Shown here one piece after another: positions 8,637-16,970 of a DNA stretch of 64,000 bases (positions are counted from its first letter, which is position 1; each line of letters opens with the position of its first letter). The DNA comes from Acidimicrobiales bacterium. Its GTDB lineage: Bacteria > Actinomycetota > Acidimicrobiia > Acidimicrobiales > Poriferisodalaceae. The position numbers were made by a program, and so were the translations under genes. The stretch lies in contig JASLTG010000010.1 of NCBI GenBank assembly GCA_030743005.1, positions 36,799 to 100,798 on the forward strand, in the 5' to 3' direction. The notes under the pieces are model-generated. The model searched no databases and had not been told where the DNA came from. It saw only the letters and a program-made list of their open reading frames with translations.

Positions 8637-10226
8637 ATGAGCTACCCGGGTACCCATGCAGCAGTAGACCCTGATCGCCCAGCGGTCGTGATGGCCAGAA
8701 CAGGCGAATCTCTGTCTTACCAAGAACTCGAAGACCGATCCTGTCGTTTTGCGCAAATGATGTGGGATGCCGGGCTTCGACCTGGAGGCCACATAGCAAT
8801 TTTTGCCGATAATCACATCCGTTACTTTGAGGCCTATTGGGCTGCAATGCGAAGCGGCCTTTACTTCACCACAGTGAATCGGTTCCTTACTGCTGAGGAA
8901 GCTTCGTACATCGTTGAAGATTGCGGGGCACAAGTGCTGGTTGCCAGTCAAGCTGTGCGTGACGTAGCGGTCCAAATGTTGCCATCGATACCAAATTGCC
9001 CGGTGAGACTCATGTTTGACGGAACCGCAGAAGGCTACGAAAACTTCGAAGCAACGGTCGCCAAATACCCTGCTGAACCTCTTGAAGAGCAACCAAAGGG
9101 GTCTCTGATGCTTTACAGCTCAGGCACGACTGGAAAACCCAAGGGAATCAAACGACCGTTAGACGGGTCAAAGATAACTGACCCTGACCTGATAGGAGCC
9201 GGTCTGGTCGGCGGGATTTTTGGTATTAATGACCAGTCTGTTTATTTGTCTCCCGCCCCGCTGTATCACTCGGCGCCACTCGGATTTACTACGGGAACAC
9301 AATCTGTTGGTGGGACGGCAGTAGTCCTAGAGAAGTTCGATCCCCTCGAGGCGTTGCAGGCCATAGAGCGTTACGGCGTTACTCATTCGCAGTGGGTGCC
9401 AACAATGTTCACTCGGATGTTGAAACTCACCGAAGAAGAGCGAAATAGGTGGGACCTATCGACCCACAAAGTTGCCATACATGCCGCTGCCCCCTGCCCC
9501 GTCGAGGTGAAGAAACAAATGTTGGAGTGGTGGGGTCCGATCCTGCACGAGTATTACGCAGGAACTGAACTCAACGGGTTTTGCTATGTCGGCCCGGAAG
9601 ACTGGATTAGTCATCCGGGAACCGTCGGTAAACCGCTCATCGGAACCTTGCGTATATGTGATGAAGACGGCACCGAACTGCCTACTGGCGAATCAGGGCT
9701 GATTTATTTCGAACGAGAAGAGCAGACGTTCGAATATCACCAAGCACCCGACAAAACGAAAAGTTCGCAACATCCGAATAATCCTTTGTGGACCACGCTG
9801 GGGGATGTTGGTCGGGTCGACGACCACGGCTTCTTGTACCTCACGGACAGGAAGGCTTTTATGATTATTTCGGGCGGAGTCAATATCTATCCACAAGAAA
9901 TTGAAGACTGTCTGATTCTTCATGCTGAAGTCGCTGACGTCGCAGTTTTTGGTGTCCCAAATGAAGATTTCGGTGAAGAGGTTAAAGCTGTTGTGCAGCC
10001 GCTGGACGGGGTTACTGGAGATGAGCAACTAGCCAAACGCCTACTTGAATATGCCCGCGATCACATTGCCGGCTACAAGGTTCCGCGGTCGATTGATTTC
10101 CGCTCAGAGTTACCTCGTTTACCCACCGGAAAACTGTATAAACGATTGCTCCGAGACGAGTACTGGGGCGTCGACAATGAGTCAGGCGGCAGTGTGTCAC
10201 CAATAGAACAAATAACTGACTCATAA
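8637..10226 (+). CDS. Acyl-CoA synthetase (AMP-forming)
   Basis: A 529-residue adenylate-forming ligase of the ANL family. Motifs in order: the P-loop MLYSSGTTGKPKGIKRPL, the A5 segment EYYAGTELNGF, the hinge region TLGDVGRVDDHGFLYLTDRK and the C-terminal catalytic lysine in LPTGKLYKRLLR. The overall pattern fits fatty-acid or aryl-acid CoA ligases of the FadD type; the substrate cannot be read. It starts 27 bases after hisF on the same strand and may be read from the his transcript, but it has no biochemical link to histidine. Confidence 0.9.
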   Translation: MSYPGTHAAVDPDRPAVVMARTGESLSYQELEDRSCRFAQMMWDAGLRPGGHIAIFADNHIRYFEAYWAAMRSGLYFTTVNRFLTAEEASYIVEDCGAQVLVASQAVRDVAVQMLPSIPNCPVRLMFDGTAEGYENFEATVAKYPAEPLEEQPKGSLMLYSSGTTGKPKGIKRPLDGSKITDPDLIGAGLVGGIFGINDQSVYLSPAPLYHSAPLGFTTGTQSVGGTAVVLEKFDPLEALQAIERYGVTHSQWVPTMFTRMLKLTEEERNRWDLSTHKVAIHAAAPCPVEVKKQMLEWWGPILHEYYAGTELNGFCYVGPEDWISHPGTVGKPLIGTLRICDEDGTELPTGESGLIYFEREEQTFEYHQAPDKTKSSQHPNNPLWTTLGDVGRVDDHGFLYLTDRKAFMIISGGVNIYPQEIEDCLILHAEVADVAVFGVPNEDFGEEVKAVVQPLDGVTGDEQLAKRLLEYARDHIAGYKVPRSIDFRSELPRLPTGKLYKRLLRDEYWGVDNESGGSVSPIEQITDS

Positions 10227-10345
10227 ATTAGAGAGCTAGAACAATCATCAATTTTCCGATAGGTGGTGGTCCTGCTTTGTGTGTCCACTGGGCAAGCTCT
10301 TCTGGTATTTTCTGAGCAGTCCACTGGCTGGAAGTAGGGGAAGAC

Positions 10346-10633
10346 ATGTCAGTTTATTTTGTGGTGCAAGAAGAAGTTAAAGACCAAGACGGGCTTGAGG
10401 AGTACATGCAAGCAGCCAAAAGCTCAACGCTTGGCCGCGGCCGTGCTCTGGTAGTCGACAATGATGTTGTCCCAATAGAGGGAGAATGGCATGGTTCTCG
10501 CTTGGTCATTCTCGAGTTCGAAGATGAAGAAGCTTTTAGAGAGTGGTACGAGTCACCGGACTATCAGAATGCTCTGCCGTTGCGCCTAGCGGCTACCGAT
10601 TCTCGGGGCGCACTAGCTAAAGGAATTAGCTAA
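10346..10633 (+). CDS. DUF1330 domain protein
   Basis: A 95-residue alpha/beta ferredoxin-like protein: VYFVVQEEVKDQDGLEEYMQ at the start, then the GEWHGSRLVILEFEDEEAFREWY core and YQNALPLR, which match DUF1330. Family members are small dimeric proteins of unknown or enzyme-accessory role, related to the dimeric alpha-beta barrel superfamily. The ATG at 10346 follows a GGGGAAG-like ribosome-binding site. The DCC-family gene follows after ten bases. Confidence 0.82.
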   Translation: MSVYFVVQEEVKDQDGLEEYMQAAKSSTLGRGRALVVDNDVVPIEGEWHGSRLVILEFEDEEAFREWYESPDYQNALPLRLAATDSRGALAKGIS

Positions 10634-10643
10634 AAGGCTTAGG

Positions 10644-10964
10644 GTGCTTGTTTACGACGGCGAATGTTCATTTTGTTGCAGGTGTGCGTCTTGGGTAGCT
10701 CGCCGCGCTGATATCGAACTGAGTCCAGGTGCTGCCGAGGACTTAGAAAACCTGGGTATCTCCATCAGCGACGCGAAACGGGCTGTTTGGTGGATTGAAG
10801 GAGATACGAGACTGTCGGGCCATCAAGCAGTCGGAGAGGTCCTGCGCTCCATAAGTGGCGGTTGGGGATGGCTAGGGAATGCAATGAAGGTCCCACCGTT
10901 ATCGTGGGTAGCAGCCCTCATCTATAGGTGTGTAGCAGCGAACAGGCACCGCATTACGGGTTGA
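10644..10964 (+). CDS. DCC-family thiol-disulfide oxidoreductase-like protein (DUF393)
   Basis: A 106-residue protein starting at GTG 10644, with the family-defining start LVYDGECSFCCRCASW: Asp-Gly-x-Cys-x-x-Cys. Downstream, AVWWIEGDTRLSGHQAVGEVLR and LIYRCVAANRHRI are also typical. DUF393 proteins have a thioredoxin-like fold and probable redox activity, though physiological partners are unknown. The chain is a little shorter than average (120-140) but keeps both ends of the domain. Confidence 0.82.
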   Translation: MLVYDGECSFCCRCASWVARRADIELSPGAAEDLENLGISISDAKRAVWWIEGDTRLSGHQAVGEVLRSISGGWGWLGNAMKVPPLSWVAALIYRCVAANRHRITG

Positions 10965-11017
10965 CATAGCTGGCAAATTTCAGAGAATGAGTCATCAGCA
11001 ACGATCGTCTTAATCAA

Positions 11018-11662
11018 CTATTTTCCGACAACTTCGGTAATGAATGAGCTTGTTCGATCAGTGACTGGTTGGGTAAAGCCCATAAAGAAGTGATCGGCTC
11101 CTGCAATTTCTTCTATCGATGTCGCCGTCCACGGTCCGCAAATATCTTTCGCATCGGCTAAGGCTCGGAATTGGTCGTTTTCAGGTACCAGCAGCATCGT
11201 TGGCCGTTCGTCTAGCCCAGCTTTCATTTGAGTCGGGTCGAGCAGCGCCAAAGGCGATGCGATTCCTACCCAACCAGCTACGTCACGCCCGTCAGCACTC
11301 AGAGAAACGTCTGCCCCAAATGAGTAACCGACTGAAAACACTGGCACAGACTCAGACAATTCTCCTGCAAAAGCGAATGCCGCTTCGCTATCAGATACCT
11401 CGAGCTTCCCTTCTCCATAACTTCCTTGCGAATTACCAACTCCTCGAAAGTTATATCTCAAGGTGGCAATCTCGTCCCCAGGCAGTGAGCTGAATAAAGC
11501 TTGGACTACGTTGTTGCGCATTTCTCCGCCGTGCAGGGGGTGCGGATGAGAGATCACAGCGATGGCCTTGATACGGCTAGGAAGTAGGTATTCAGCCTCG
11601 ATCATGACACCGTCACTGGTTGTAAAATTTGTTATTTGAGGTAGTCCTGAGTCCGCGTTCAT
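11018..11662 (-). CDS. Alpha/beta hydrolase
   Basis: A 214-residue alpha/beta hydrolase. The oxyanion segment SHPHPLHGGEMRNNVV, the strand LRYNFRGVGNSQGSY, the nucleophile elbow GYSFGADV and a C-terminal GADHFFMG, which supplies the catalytic His, are visible. It belongs to the short dienelactone-hydrolase-like group often annotated as KANL3/Tex30 or hydrolase of unknown substrate. It has no signal peptide, so it is cytoplasmic. It is divergent from groES with 24 bases between starts. Confidence 0.87.
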   Translation of the reverse strand: MNADSGLPQITNFTTSDGVMIEAEYLLPSRIKAIAVISHPHPLHGGEMRNNVVQALFSSLPGDEIATLRYNFRGVGNSQGSYGEGKLEVSDSEAAFAFAGELSESVPVFSVGYSFGADVSLSADGRDVAGWVGIASPLALLDPTQMKAGLDERPTMLLVPENDQFRALADAKDICGPWTATSIEEIAGADHFFMGFTQPVTDRTSSFITEVVGK

Positions 11663-11686
11663 GTCTGAGAACGGTACCGTGCCATC

Positions 11687-12040
11687 GTGGCAGAAGAATC
11701 AAATGATGCAGCTACAGACGAAAACCAGAAACGCCCGATCAAAATGCTCCATGATCGGATCCTCGTACGCATGCCAGGCGATGAAGCTGAACGGCGAAGT
11801 AGCGGAGGGATTTTGATTCCCGCTACAGCACAACAACAAAAACGTTTGGTGTGGGGTGAAGTAGTGGGGGCTGGACCTAACGTTCGAAGTGCCGAAGAGG
11901 GCGATCAGGTTCTATTTAGCCCAGATGACCGATATGAAGTCGAAGTTCATGGTGATGATTTCTTGATCCTGCGTGAACGTGATGTCCATGCGATAGCTGC
12001 TCCCCGGGTTGAGCCCGGCAGCACAGGTCTATACCTCTAA
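11687..12040 (+). CDS. GroES-family co-chaperonin, orphan
   Basis: A 117-residue GroES-fold protein from GTG 11687. The core runs from MLHDRILVRMPGDEAERRSS through the mobile-loop motif GGILIPATAQQ to VVGAGPNVRS and DDFLILRERDVHAI. Compared with standard 95-100-residue GroES it has an extra charged N-terminal segment of about 18 residues and a C-terminal tail (PRVEPGSTGLYL) beyond the usual last strand. No groEL is adjacent. Its stop lies only 15 bases before the likely trpEG start, so it seems to head the trp transcript. It could be a second, specialised GroES. Confidence 0.82.
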   Translation: MAEESNDAATDENQKRPIKMLHDRILVRMPGDEAERRSSGGILIPATAQQQKRLVWGEVVGAGPNVRSAEEGDQVLFSPDDRYEVEVHGDDFLILRERDVHAIAAPRVEPGSTGLYL

Positions 12041-12055
12041 ACAAAGGTGACCCTG

Positions 12056-14206
12056 GTGTCTGATAACGACCAAAGCGGTTACACAACCCAAGGTGAAATA
12101 GAGATCCGAGTAGATGCGCTTCCAATCGACCCGGATGCGGCGATAGAAGATCTAGTGGACCGTCTGGACTCGGCTCGGGGTGTGCTGCTCTCCTCAAGTT
12201 ACGAATACCCGGGGCGTTACACGCGTTGGGATATGGGATTTGTTGACCCACCAGTCGCCGTGACAAGTCATGGAGACATCGTTACTGCCGAGGCATTGAA
12301 TCCTCGGGGCGAAGTTCTTCTAAGCCCGATCAGACAAATTATGCAGGAACTCGAGCATGTTTCTATCGTTGAACAAGATGCTGCCCGGCTTGTTTGTGAG
12401 ATAGAAAGACCAACTGTTCGATTCGAAGAAGAAGAGCGGAGCCGTCAGCCCTCGTCTTTTACAATAATCCGGGCCATTGTTGAGCTATTCAATGGGCCTG
12501 ATGAGCATTTAGGGCTTTATGGGGCATTTGGCTACGATTTAGCCTTCCAATTTGAACCTATCGATCTGAAGCTTGTCCGGCCCGAAAATCAACGAGATCT
12601 CGTTCTATATGTTCCTGATGAAATTATTGTCGTTGACCATCAGGGAGGAATAGCTGAACGTCGTCGATATGAATTCAGTTACAAGGGATCAAGCACGGCG
12701 GATATCAGTCGAGGAGGAGCCCGAGAGCCTTACCAACCCGATTTAGATCTCGAACCGAAGCGTGATCATGAAAGCGGTGAATATGCAGGAGTGGTCGAAC
12801 TAGCTCGCCAATATTTCGCTCGTGGTGATCTGTTTGAGGTGGTTTCGAGCCAGACTTTCGTAGAACCATCTCCCGAACCACCGTCAGAGCTCTTCCGCCG
12901 CTTGAAGGAACAGAACCCATCTCCATATGGCTTTTTGATCAACCTGGGTCAAGCGGAATGGCTCGTCGGCGCTTCCCCAGAAATGTATGTACGCGTAGAA
13001 GGAGACAGAGTAGAAACCTGTCCAATCTCGGGAACGATTGCGAGAGGGCAAGACCCACTTGACGACGCGTCGCAGATTCTTGCCTTGCTTAATTCTGAAA
13101 AAGATGAGTCAGAACTAACCATGTGTACCGATGTCGATCGCAACGACAAGAGCCGGATCTGTATACCCGGATCGGTCAAGGTCATCGGACGCCGCCAAAT
13201 CGAAATGTACTCGCGGCTTATCCACACAGTGGATCACGTAGAAGGTCGACTTCGACCTGAATTCGATGCCCTTGATGCATTCCTCACCCACACTTGGGCA
13301 GTCACTGTTACAGGCGCGCCAAAGACCGCAGCCATGATGTTTCTCGAAGACCACGAGAAAAGCCCAAGGGCCTGGTATGGCGGAGCAATCGGCAAGGTGG
13401 GATTTGATGGAGGGCTAAATACAGGACTGACACTCAGGACAATAAGGATCAAAGAGGGCCACGCGGAAGTTCGTGTTGGAGCCACGTTGTTGTGGGATTC
13501 AGACCCAGTTGCCGAAGAAGAAGAGACCGAATTGAAGGCCTCAGCCTTTTTGGATGCGCTGAGGTTGCCACGCAGAACTTCAGATATCCCAACATTCGCA
13601 GTAGCAGAAGAAAAGAAAAATGTTCTTCTTGTGGACCACATGGACTCTTTCGTGCACACCCTGGCTAACTATCTGAGACAAACAGGAGCCGATGTCATAA
13701 CTCAGAGGGCAGGTTTCCCATTAGGGGACCTTTCCCGCCTACACCCAGACTTATTAGTGTTATCGCCGGGCCCAGGGACACCATCAGATTTCGCAATCTC
13801 TGACACGATCGAAGCCGCCCTTGATCTGAAAATTCCGATATTTGGTGTCTGTTTAGGCCTTCAAGCTGTCGTGGAGTTCTTCGGAGGGACGCTCACCCAG
13901 TTGAAAACTCCCATGCACGGCAAAGCCTCGCCGATTCAAGTAACCGGAGGTCATCTGTTCGGCGGCCTTCCAACGGAATTCAGAGCGGGTCGTTACCACT
14001 CGCTCTATGCCCAAAAAGACACAGTTCCTGCCTCGTTAGAAGTGACAGCAACCAGTGCTGACGATGACGTCGTAATGGCTGTTGAACACAAATCTTTACC
14101 GATAAAGGCTGTGCAATTTCACCCCGAATCAATAATGTCTTTCGACGACGAGATCGGCTTGCGGTTAGTGCGAAATGCGATCGAGATTTTGACGGACCAA
14201 TCATGA
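12056..14206 (+). CDS. trpEG: Anthranilate synthase, fused TrpE-TrpG
   Basis: A fusion of about 716 residues that makes anthranilate from chorismate and glutamine. The first two thirds are the TrpE chorismate-binding domain: ASPEMYVRVEGDRVETCPISG, TMCTDVDRNDKSRIC and TGAPKTAAM are visible. The last 190 residues are a class I glutaminase with nucleophile Cys in IFGVCLGLQAV and His-Glu in VQFHPESIM. The GTG at 12056, five bases after AAGGTGA, is preferred over GTG 12047. This fused clade is best known from alphaproteobacteria, and fusion is not the usual arrangement in mycobacteria. Overlaps the next gene by four bases. Confidence 0.95.
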   Translation: MSDNDQSGYTTQGEIEIRVDALPIDPDAAIEDLVDRLDSARGVLLSSSYEYPGRYTRWDMGFVDPPVAVTSHGDIVTAEALNPRGEVLLSPIRQIMQELEHVSIVEQDAARLVCEIERPTVRFEEEERSRQPSSFTIIRAIVELFNGPDEHLGLYGAFGYDLAFQFEPIDLKLVRPENQRDLVLYVPDEIIVVDHQGGIAERRRYEFSYKGSSTADISRGGAREPYQPDLDLEPKRDHESGEYAGVVELARQYFARGDLFEVVSSQTFVEPSPEPPSELFRRLKEQNPSPYGFLINLGQAEWLVGASPEMYVRVEGDRVETCPISGTIARGQDPLDDASQILALLNSEKDESELTMCTDVDRNDKSRICIPGSVKVIGRRQIEMYSRLIHTVDHVEGRLRPEFDALDAFLTHTWAVTVTGAPKTAAMMFLEDHEKSPRAWYGGAIGKVGFDGGLNTGLTLRTIRIKEGHAEVRVGATLLWDSDPVAEEEETELKASAFLDALRLPRRTSDIPTFAVAEEKKNVLLVDHMDSFVHTLANYLRQTGADVITQRAGFPLGDLSRLHPDLLVLSPGPGTPSDFAISDTIEAALDLKIPIFGVCLGLQAVVEFFGGTLTQLKTPMHGKASPIQVTGGHLFGGLPTEFRAGRYHSLYAQKDTVPASLEVTATSADDDVVMAVEHKSLPIKAVQFHPESIMSFDDEIGLRLVRNAIEILTDQS

Positions 14207-15018
14207 CTCCCATGAGCTTTGCTAGTAAGAGAGACGTCGTCACGGCGGACGGACCTGACACTGAGGCCTACCTTCACGGCCAAATTTCACAAGATGTGGA
14301 TGACATGGTGGACGGAGAGTCTCGCCTTTCTTTCCTTCTCGAGCCCAAAGGGAACGTAGAAAGCTGTTTCAGGATCACGCGCTTGAGGCAAGAGCGTTAC
14401 CTGCTTGACACAGAGACAGGACACGGACCGCTTCTTTTGGCATCCCTCGAGCGCTTCAAACTTCGGTCCAAAATCGAGTTCGTTCTTCATGACTGGAAGA
14501 TGGTTTCAGTTATAGGTAATTGCGAGACATTCGACTTTTCTTCAACGTTGTTGCGACTGGAATCGCCGTGGCCGGCTCTACAACATGTCGATTTACTAGC
14601 GGAAGATCCAACGGTGGACCTTCCTGCCTGCAGTTATGAGGAATATGAGCGGCTTCGCTTCAGTCATGGACTTCCAGTAATCGGCAGGGAATTTGATGTT
14701 GGGGCGATACCAAATGAGACTGATCTACTGGGTTTAGCAGTTTCCTTCGATAAGGGCTGCTATCGAGGTCAAGAGCTAGTGGAACGGATCGACTCGCGAA
14801 AGGGTGGACGCCGACTACTCCGCCGTATTCGTAGCGACGTCACTCTCTCTCCCGAAGAAGACCTATTTTCTGAAGGGAAGGAAGTTGGTGAGGTGCTCGC
14901 TGCGACCTCGACGCCGCCATACATCGGTTTTGCTTCTGTTCGGAGTGAAGCTCAAGGTATAGAAAATGAAGCAGGTGGAGATGTTGAGGTCTTTCCCCTT
15001 AACGAGGTTATTCAATAG
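14203..15018 (+). CDS. YgfZ/GcvT-like folate-binding Fe-S protein
   Basis: A 271-residue protein with the YgfZ signature FDKGCYRGQELVERIDSRKG near residue 187, holding the conserved Cys. YgfZ (IBA57 in mitochondria) is a folate-dependent factor for 4Fe-4S cluster assembly and repair, related to the T-protein of glycine cleavage but without its activity. The N-terminal VTADGPDTEAYLHGQISQDV is also typical. The ATG at 14203 overlaps the trpEG stop, implying translational coupling with tryptophan synthesis; the biological reason is not clear. Confidence 0.88.
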   Translation: MTPMSFASKRDVVTADGPDTEAYLHGQISQDVDDMVDGESRLSFLLEPKGNVESCFRITRLRQERYLLDTETGHGPLLLASLERFKLRSKIEFVLHDWKMVSVIGNCETFDFSSTLLRLESPWPALQHVDLLAEDPTVDLPACSYEEYERLRFSHGLPVIGREFDVGAIPNETDLLGLAVSFDKGCYRGQELVERIDSRKGGRRLLRRIRSDVTLSPEEDLFSEGKEVGEVLAATSTPPYIGFASVRSEAQGIENEAGGDVEVFPLNEVIQ

Positions 15019-15039
15019 CGAAATCCTCCCGAGAGTTCT

Positions 15040-15057
15040 CGCGGAGTAGCCTCTGCG
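15040..15057 (+). other. Small hairpin between ygfZ-like gene and next gene
   Basis: CGCGGAG at 15040-15046 and CTCTGCG at 15051-15057 can pair over seven positions (one G-U) around a TAGC loop, 21 bases after the stop at 15018. There is no following T-run, so it is not a clear intrinsic terminator; it could slow readthrough or protect a processed end. Confidence 0.25.
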
Positions 15058-15110
15058 AGTGCCTAATGGTGTCGCAATCAGCGAGACCAGCTGAACTGGG
15101 AGACAAGATT

Positions 15111-15425
15111 GTGGCTAAACCTGCTCTGTTAGCGAAACTGACCGCCAAAGAAGGACAACGTGATGCCCTTTTGGCTGTGATTGCAGACTTGGGAATGCGA
15201 AATGTGTCGGGAGAACCAGGTACCGAGGTCTACGCAGCTCACAAAGACGCAGGCGACGAGAACGTCGTTTGGTTTTATGAAATGTATTCAGATGGAGATG
15301 CTCTAGCTGCCCATGGTGGATCAGACGAGATGAAAGAGTTCGGGCGTGCCACCGGAGAATTTATGGCTGGCCGAGCAGAACTGATCTTTCTTGAGCCTGT
15401 CTGTGCTAAAGGTCTCAACCTTTAG
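15111..15425 (+). CDS. Antibiotic-biosynthesis-monooxygenase (ABM) domain protein
   Basis: A dimeric alpha/beta-barrel protein of about 104 residues: PALLAKLTAKEGQRDALLAV, GTEVYAAHKD, WFYEMYSDGDALAAH and a final RAELIFLEPV match ABM/YgiN-like quinol monooxygenases. The open frame begins at ATG 15066, but GTG 15111, eight bases after GGGAGA, gives the usual family N-terminus and is preferred. ABM proteins oxidise quinols or polyketides without cofactor or act as small detoxifying enzymes. Its place inside a tryptophan cluster is unusual. The trpC gene follows 49 bases later. Confidence 0.82.
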   Translation: MAKPALLAKLTAKEGQRDALLAVIADLGMRNVSGEPGTEVYAAHKDAGDENVVWFYEMYSDGDALAAHGGSDEMKEFGRATGEFMAGRAELIFLEPVCAKGLNL

Positions 15426-15474
15426 TAACTGTGAGAGTAGCCAGGAACCACTGCATACCGGAAGGCACCTCAGT

Positions 15475-16263
15475 ATGACTGTCGGCGATGGAACTTATTT
15501 AGATCGGATCATTGTCGAACACCGCGAAAGAGCTGCAGTAGACCGACGGCCTCTGGAAGCGTTGCATGAAGAGGCCGCCCAGTGTCAAACACCGCGACAG
15601 TTCTCATATGCCCTCAAAGAACCGGGCTTGAGTGTGATAGCGGAGGTGAAACGTCGGTCTCCTTCAAAGGGTGATCTCTTTGCCGATTTGGATCCAGCAG
15701 TGTTAGCTGAGCAGTACATGCGAGGAGGAGCTGCATGTTTATCTGTTCTCACTGATGGGCCAAATTTCGGAGGTTCCAGCCAAGACTTGGAAGTGGCTCG
15801 ATCAGCAGTTGATCTGCCGGTGTTGAGAAAAGACTTCACTGTGCACGAACGAGATGTGCTGGACGCACGGCTAATGGGTGCTGATGCCGTTTTGTTGATC
15901 GTCGCAGCACTTTCTTCTGATGAACTTGCAACCTTCTTTGAATTGGCTCGAACTTTAGGAATGGATGCACTGGTTGAGGTCCACGACGAGAATGAGCTTG
16001 AGACCGCACTCCAGGTCGGCGCGGATTTGATTGGGATCAACCAAAGAGACTTGTTTACCTTTGAGGTCGACCATGAACGGGCGGCTCGAATGGCGAAACT
16101 CATCCCAGACGGGGTAGTGGGAGTGGCCGAGTCTGGAGTTAGAGGTCGAGAAGACGCCATGGCTTTGAGTGAAGCTGGGTACTCAGCCATCCTCGTTGGC
16201 GAAACTTTGGTGGTGAGCGACGATCCAGGAATGGCTGTCTCTGCTTTAAGAGGAGCCGTTTGA
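15475..16263 (+). CDS. trpC: Indole-3-glycerol-phosphate synthase
   Basis: A 262-residue barrel enzyme that closes CdRP to indole-3-glycerol phosphate. ATG 15475, eight bases after GGAAGG, is chosen over the open frame start at 15391. Signatures: IAEVKRRSPSKGDLF with two catalytic lysines, ACLSVLTDGPNFGG, VLRKDFTVHE, LVEVHDENELE, IGINQRDLFTFEVD, VAESGVRG and LVGETLV. Its TGA overlaps the trpF ATG by one base. Confidence 0.97.
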   Translation: MTVGDGTYLDRIIVEHRERAAVDRRPLEALHEEAAQCQTPRQFSYALKEPGLSVIAEVKRRSPSKGDLFADLDPAVLAEQYMRGGAACLSVLTDGPNFGGSSQDLEVARSAVDLPVLRKDFTVHERDVLDARLMGADAVLLIVAALSSDELATFFELARTLGMDALVEVHDENELETALQVGADLIGINQRDLFTFEVDHERAARMAKLIPDGVVGVAESGVRGREDAMALSEAGYSAILVGETLVVSDDPGMAVSALRGAV

Positions 16264-16937
16264 TGTTCGTCAAGATCTGTGGAATTACCACTGAAGAGGA
16301 TGCGCTCCTCGCTATAGGAATGGGTGCTGATGCATTGGGTTTCAACTTTGTTCCTGGGTCATCGCGACAGATTCGTCCAGCAGTGGCAAGAGATATAGTC
16401 CGTCGTTTGCCAGGTGGCGTGCTGACGGTTGGGATCTTTAGGGATGAGCTGAAAGAAACCGTCGTTCAGACGGTGCATGACGCGGGTCTGCAAGCAGCCC
16501 AGCTTCATGGGCGAGAATCTGCTGAAGATAGTTCGTGGATCGCCGAGCGAGTTCCTTACCTGATCAAGGTATTTGTTGCGGGTGACCCTGCTATCGATGA
16601 ACTCGATCGTTATTCAGCTACGGCAGTTCTGGTTGATGCACCTGAGCCCGGTTCTGGTGAAGTCTTTGATTGGTCGCTGCTTGACGGAAGAGAAAGAGGA
16701 CGTCCACTTATCTTGGCAGGCGGGCTGGACCCTAAGAACGTGGCCCAAGCTGTGAGTGTCGTTAAGCCATGGGGTGTCGACGTCGCGAGTGGAGTTGAGG
16801 CTTCACCAGGGGTCAAAGACCCAGTCAAGGTTAGGGAATTCGTAATGAATGCCCGAGATGCTGGAAATTCGCTGGAGCCCAAGGATGAAGATTTTGACCC
16901 AGATGCTCCGAGACCCTATGACTGGCGAGATGAGTGA
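16263..16937 (+). CDS. trpF: Phosphoribosylanthranilate isomerase
   Basis: A 224-residue barrel; ATG 16263 overlaps the trpC stop (TGATG). The N-terminal VKICGITTEEDALLAIGMGADALGF contains the catalytic Cys, and the catalytic Asp lies in LVDAPEPGSGEVFDW; ILAGGLDPKNV and GVDVASGVEASPGVKD complete the phosphate site. It isomerises PRA to CdRP. Dedicated TrpF is missing in Streptomyces and Mycobacterium, where PriA serves both pathways, so its presence is informative. An acidic tail of about 25 residues (LEPKDEDFDPDAPRPYDW) follows the barrel. Confidence 0.96.
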   Translation: MFVKICGITTEEDALLAIGMGADALGFNFVPGSSRQIRPAVARDIVRRLPGGVLTVGIFRDELKETVVQTVHDAGLQAAQLHGRESAEDSSWIAERVPYLIKVFVAGDPAIDELDRYSATAVLVDAPEPGSGEVFDWSLLDGRERGRPLILAGGLDPKNVAQAVSVVKPWGVDVASGVEASPGVKDPVKVREFVMNARDAGNSLEPKDEDFDPDAPRPYDWRDE

Positions 16938-16970
16938 TGACGTAAGGGTCACCACCGATAGGTTGAACAT

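Noticed and set aside
8352..9092. 246-codon minus-strand frame opposite hisF and the acyl-CoA ligase
   Set aside because: It spans the end of one clear gene and the beginning of another, has no family motif and low-complexity basic/Cys/His composition typical of antisense frames.
15585..16190. 201-codon minus-strand frame opposite trpC
   Set aside because: Ser/Thr/Lys-rich shadow of a complete trpC; no motif or start context.
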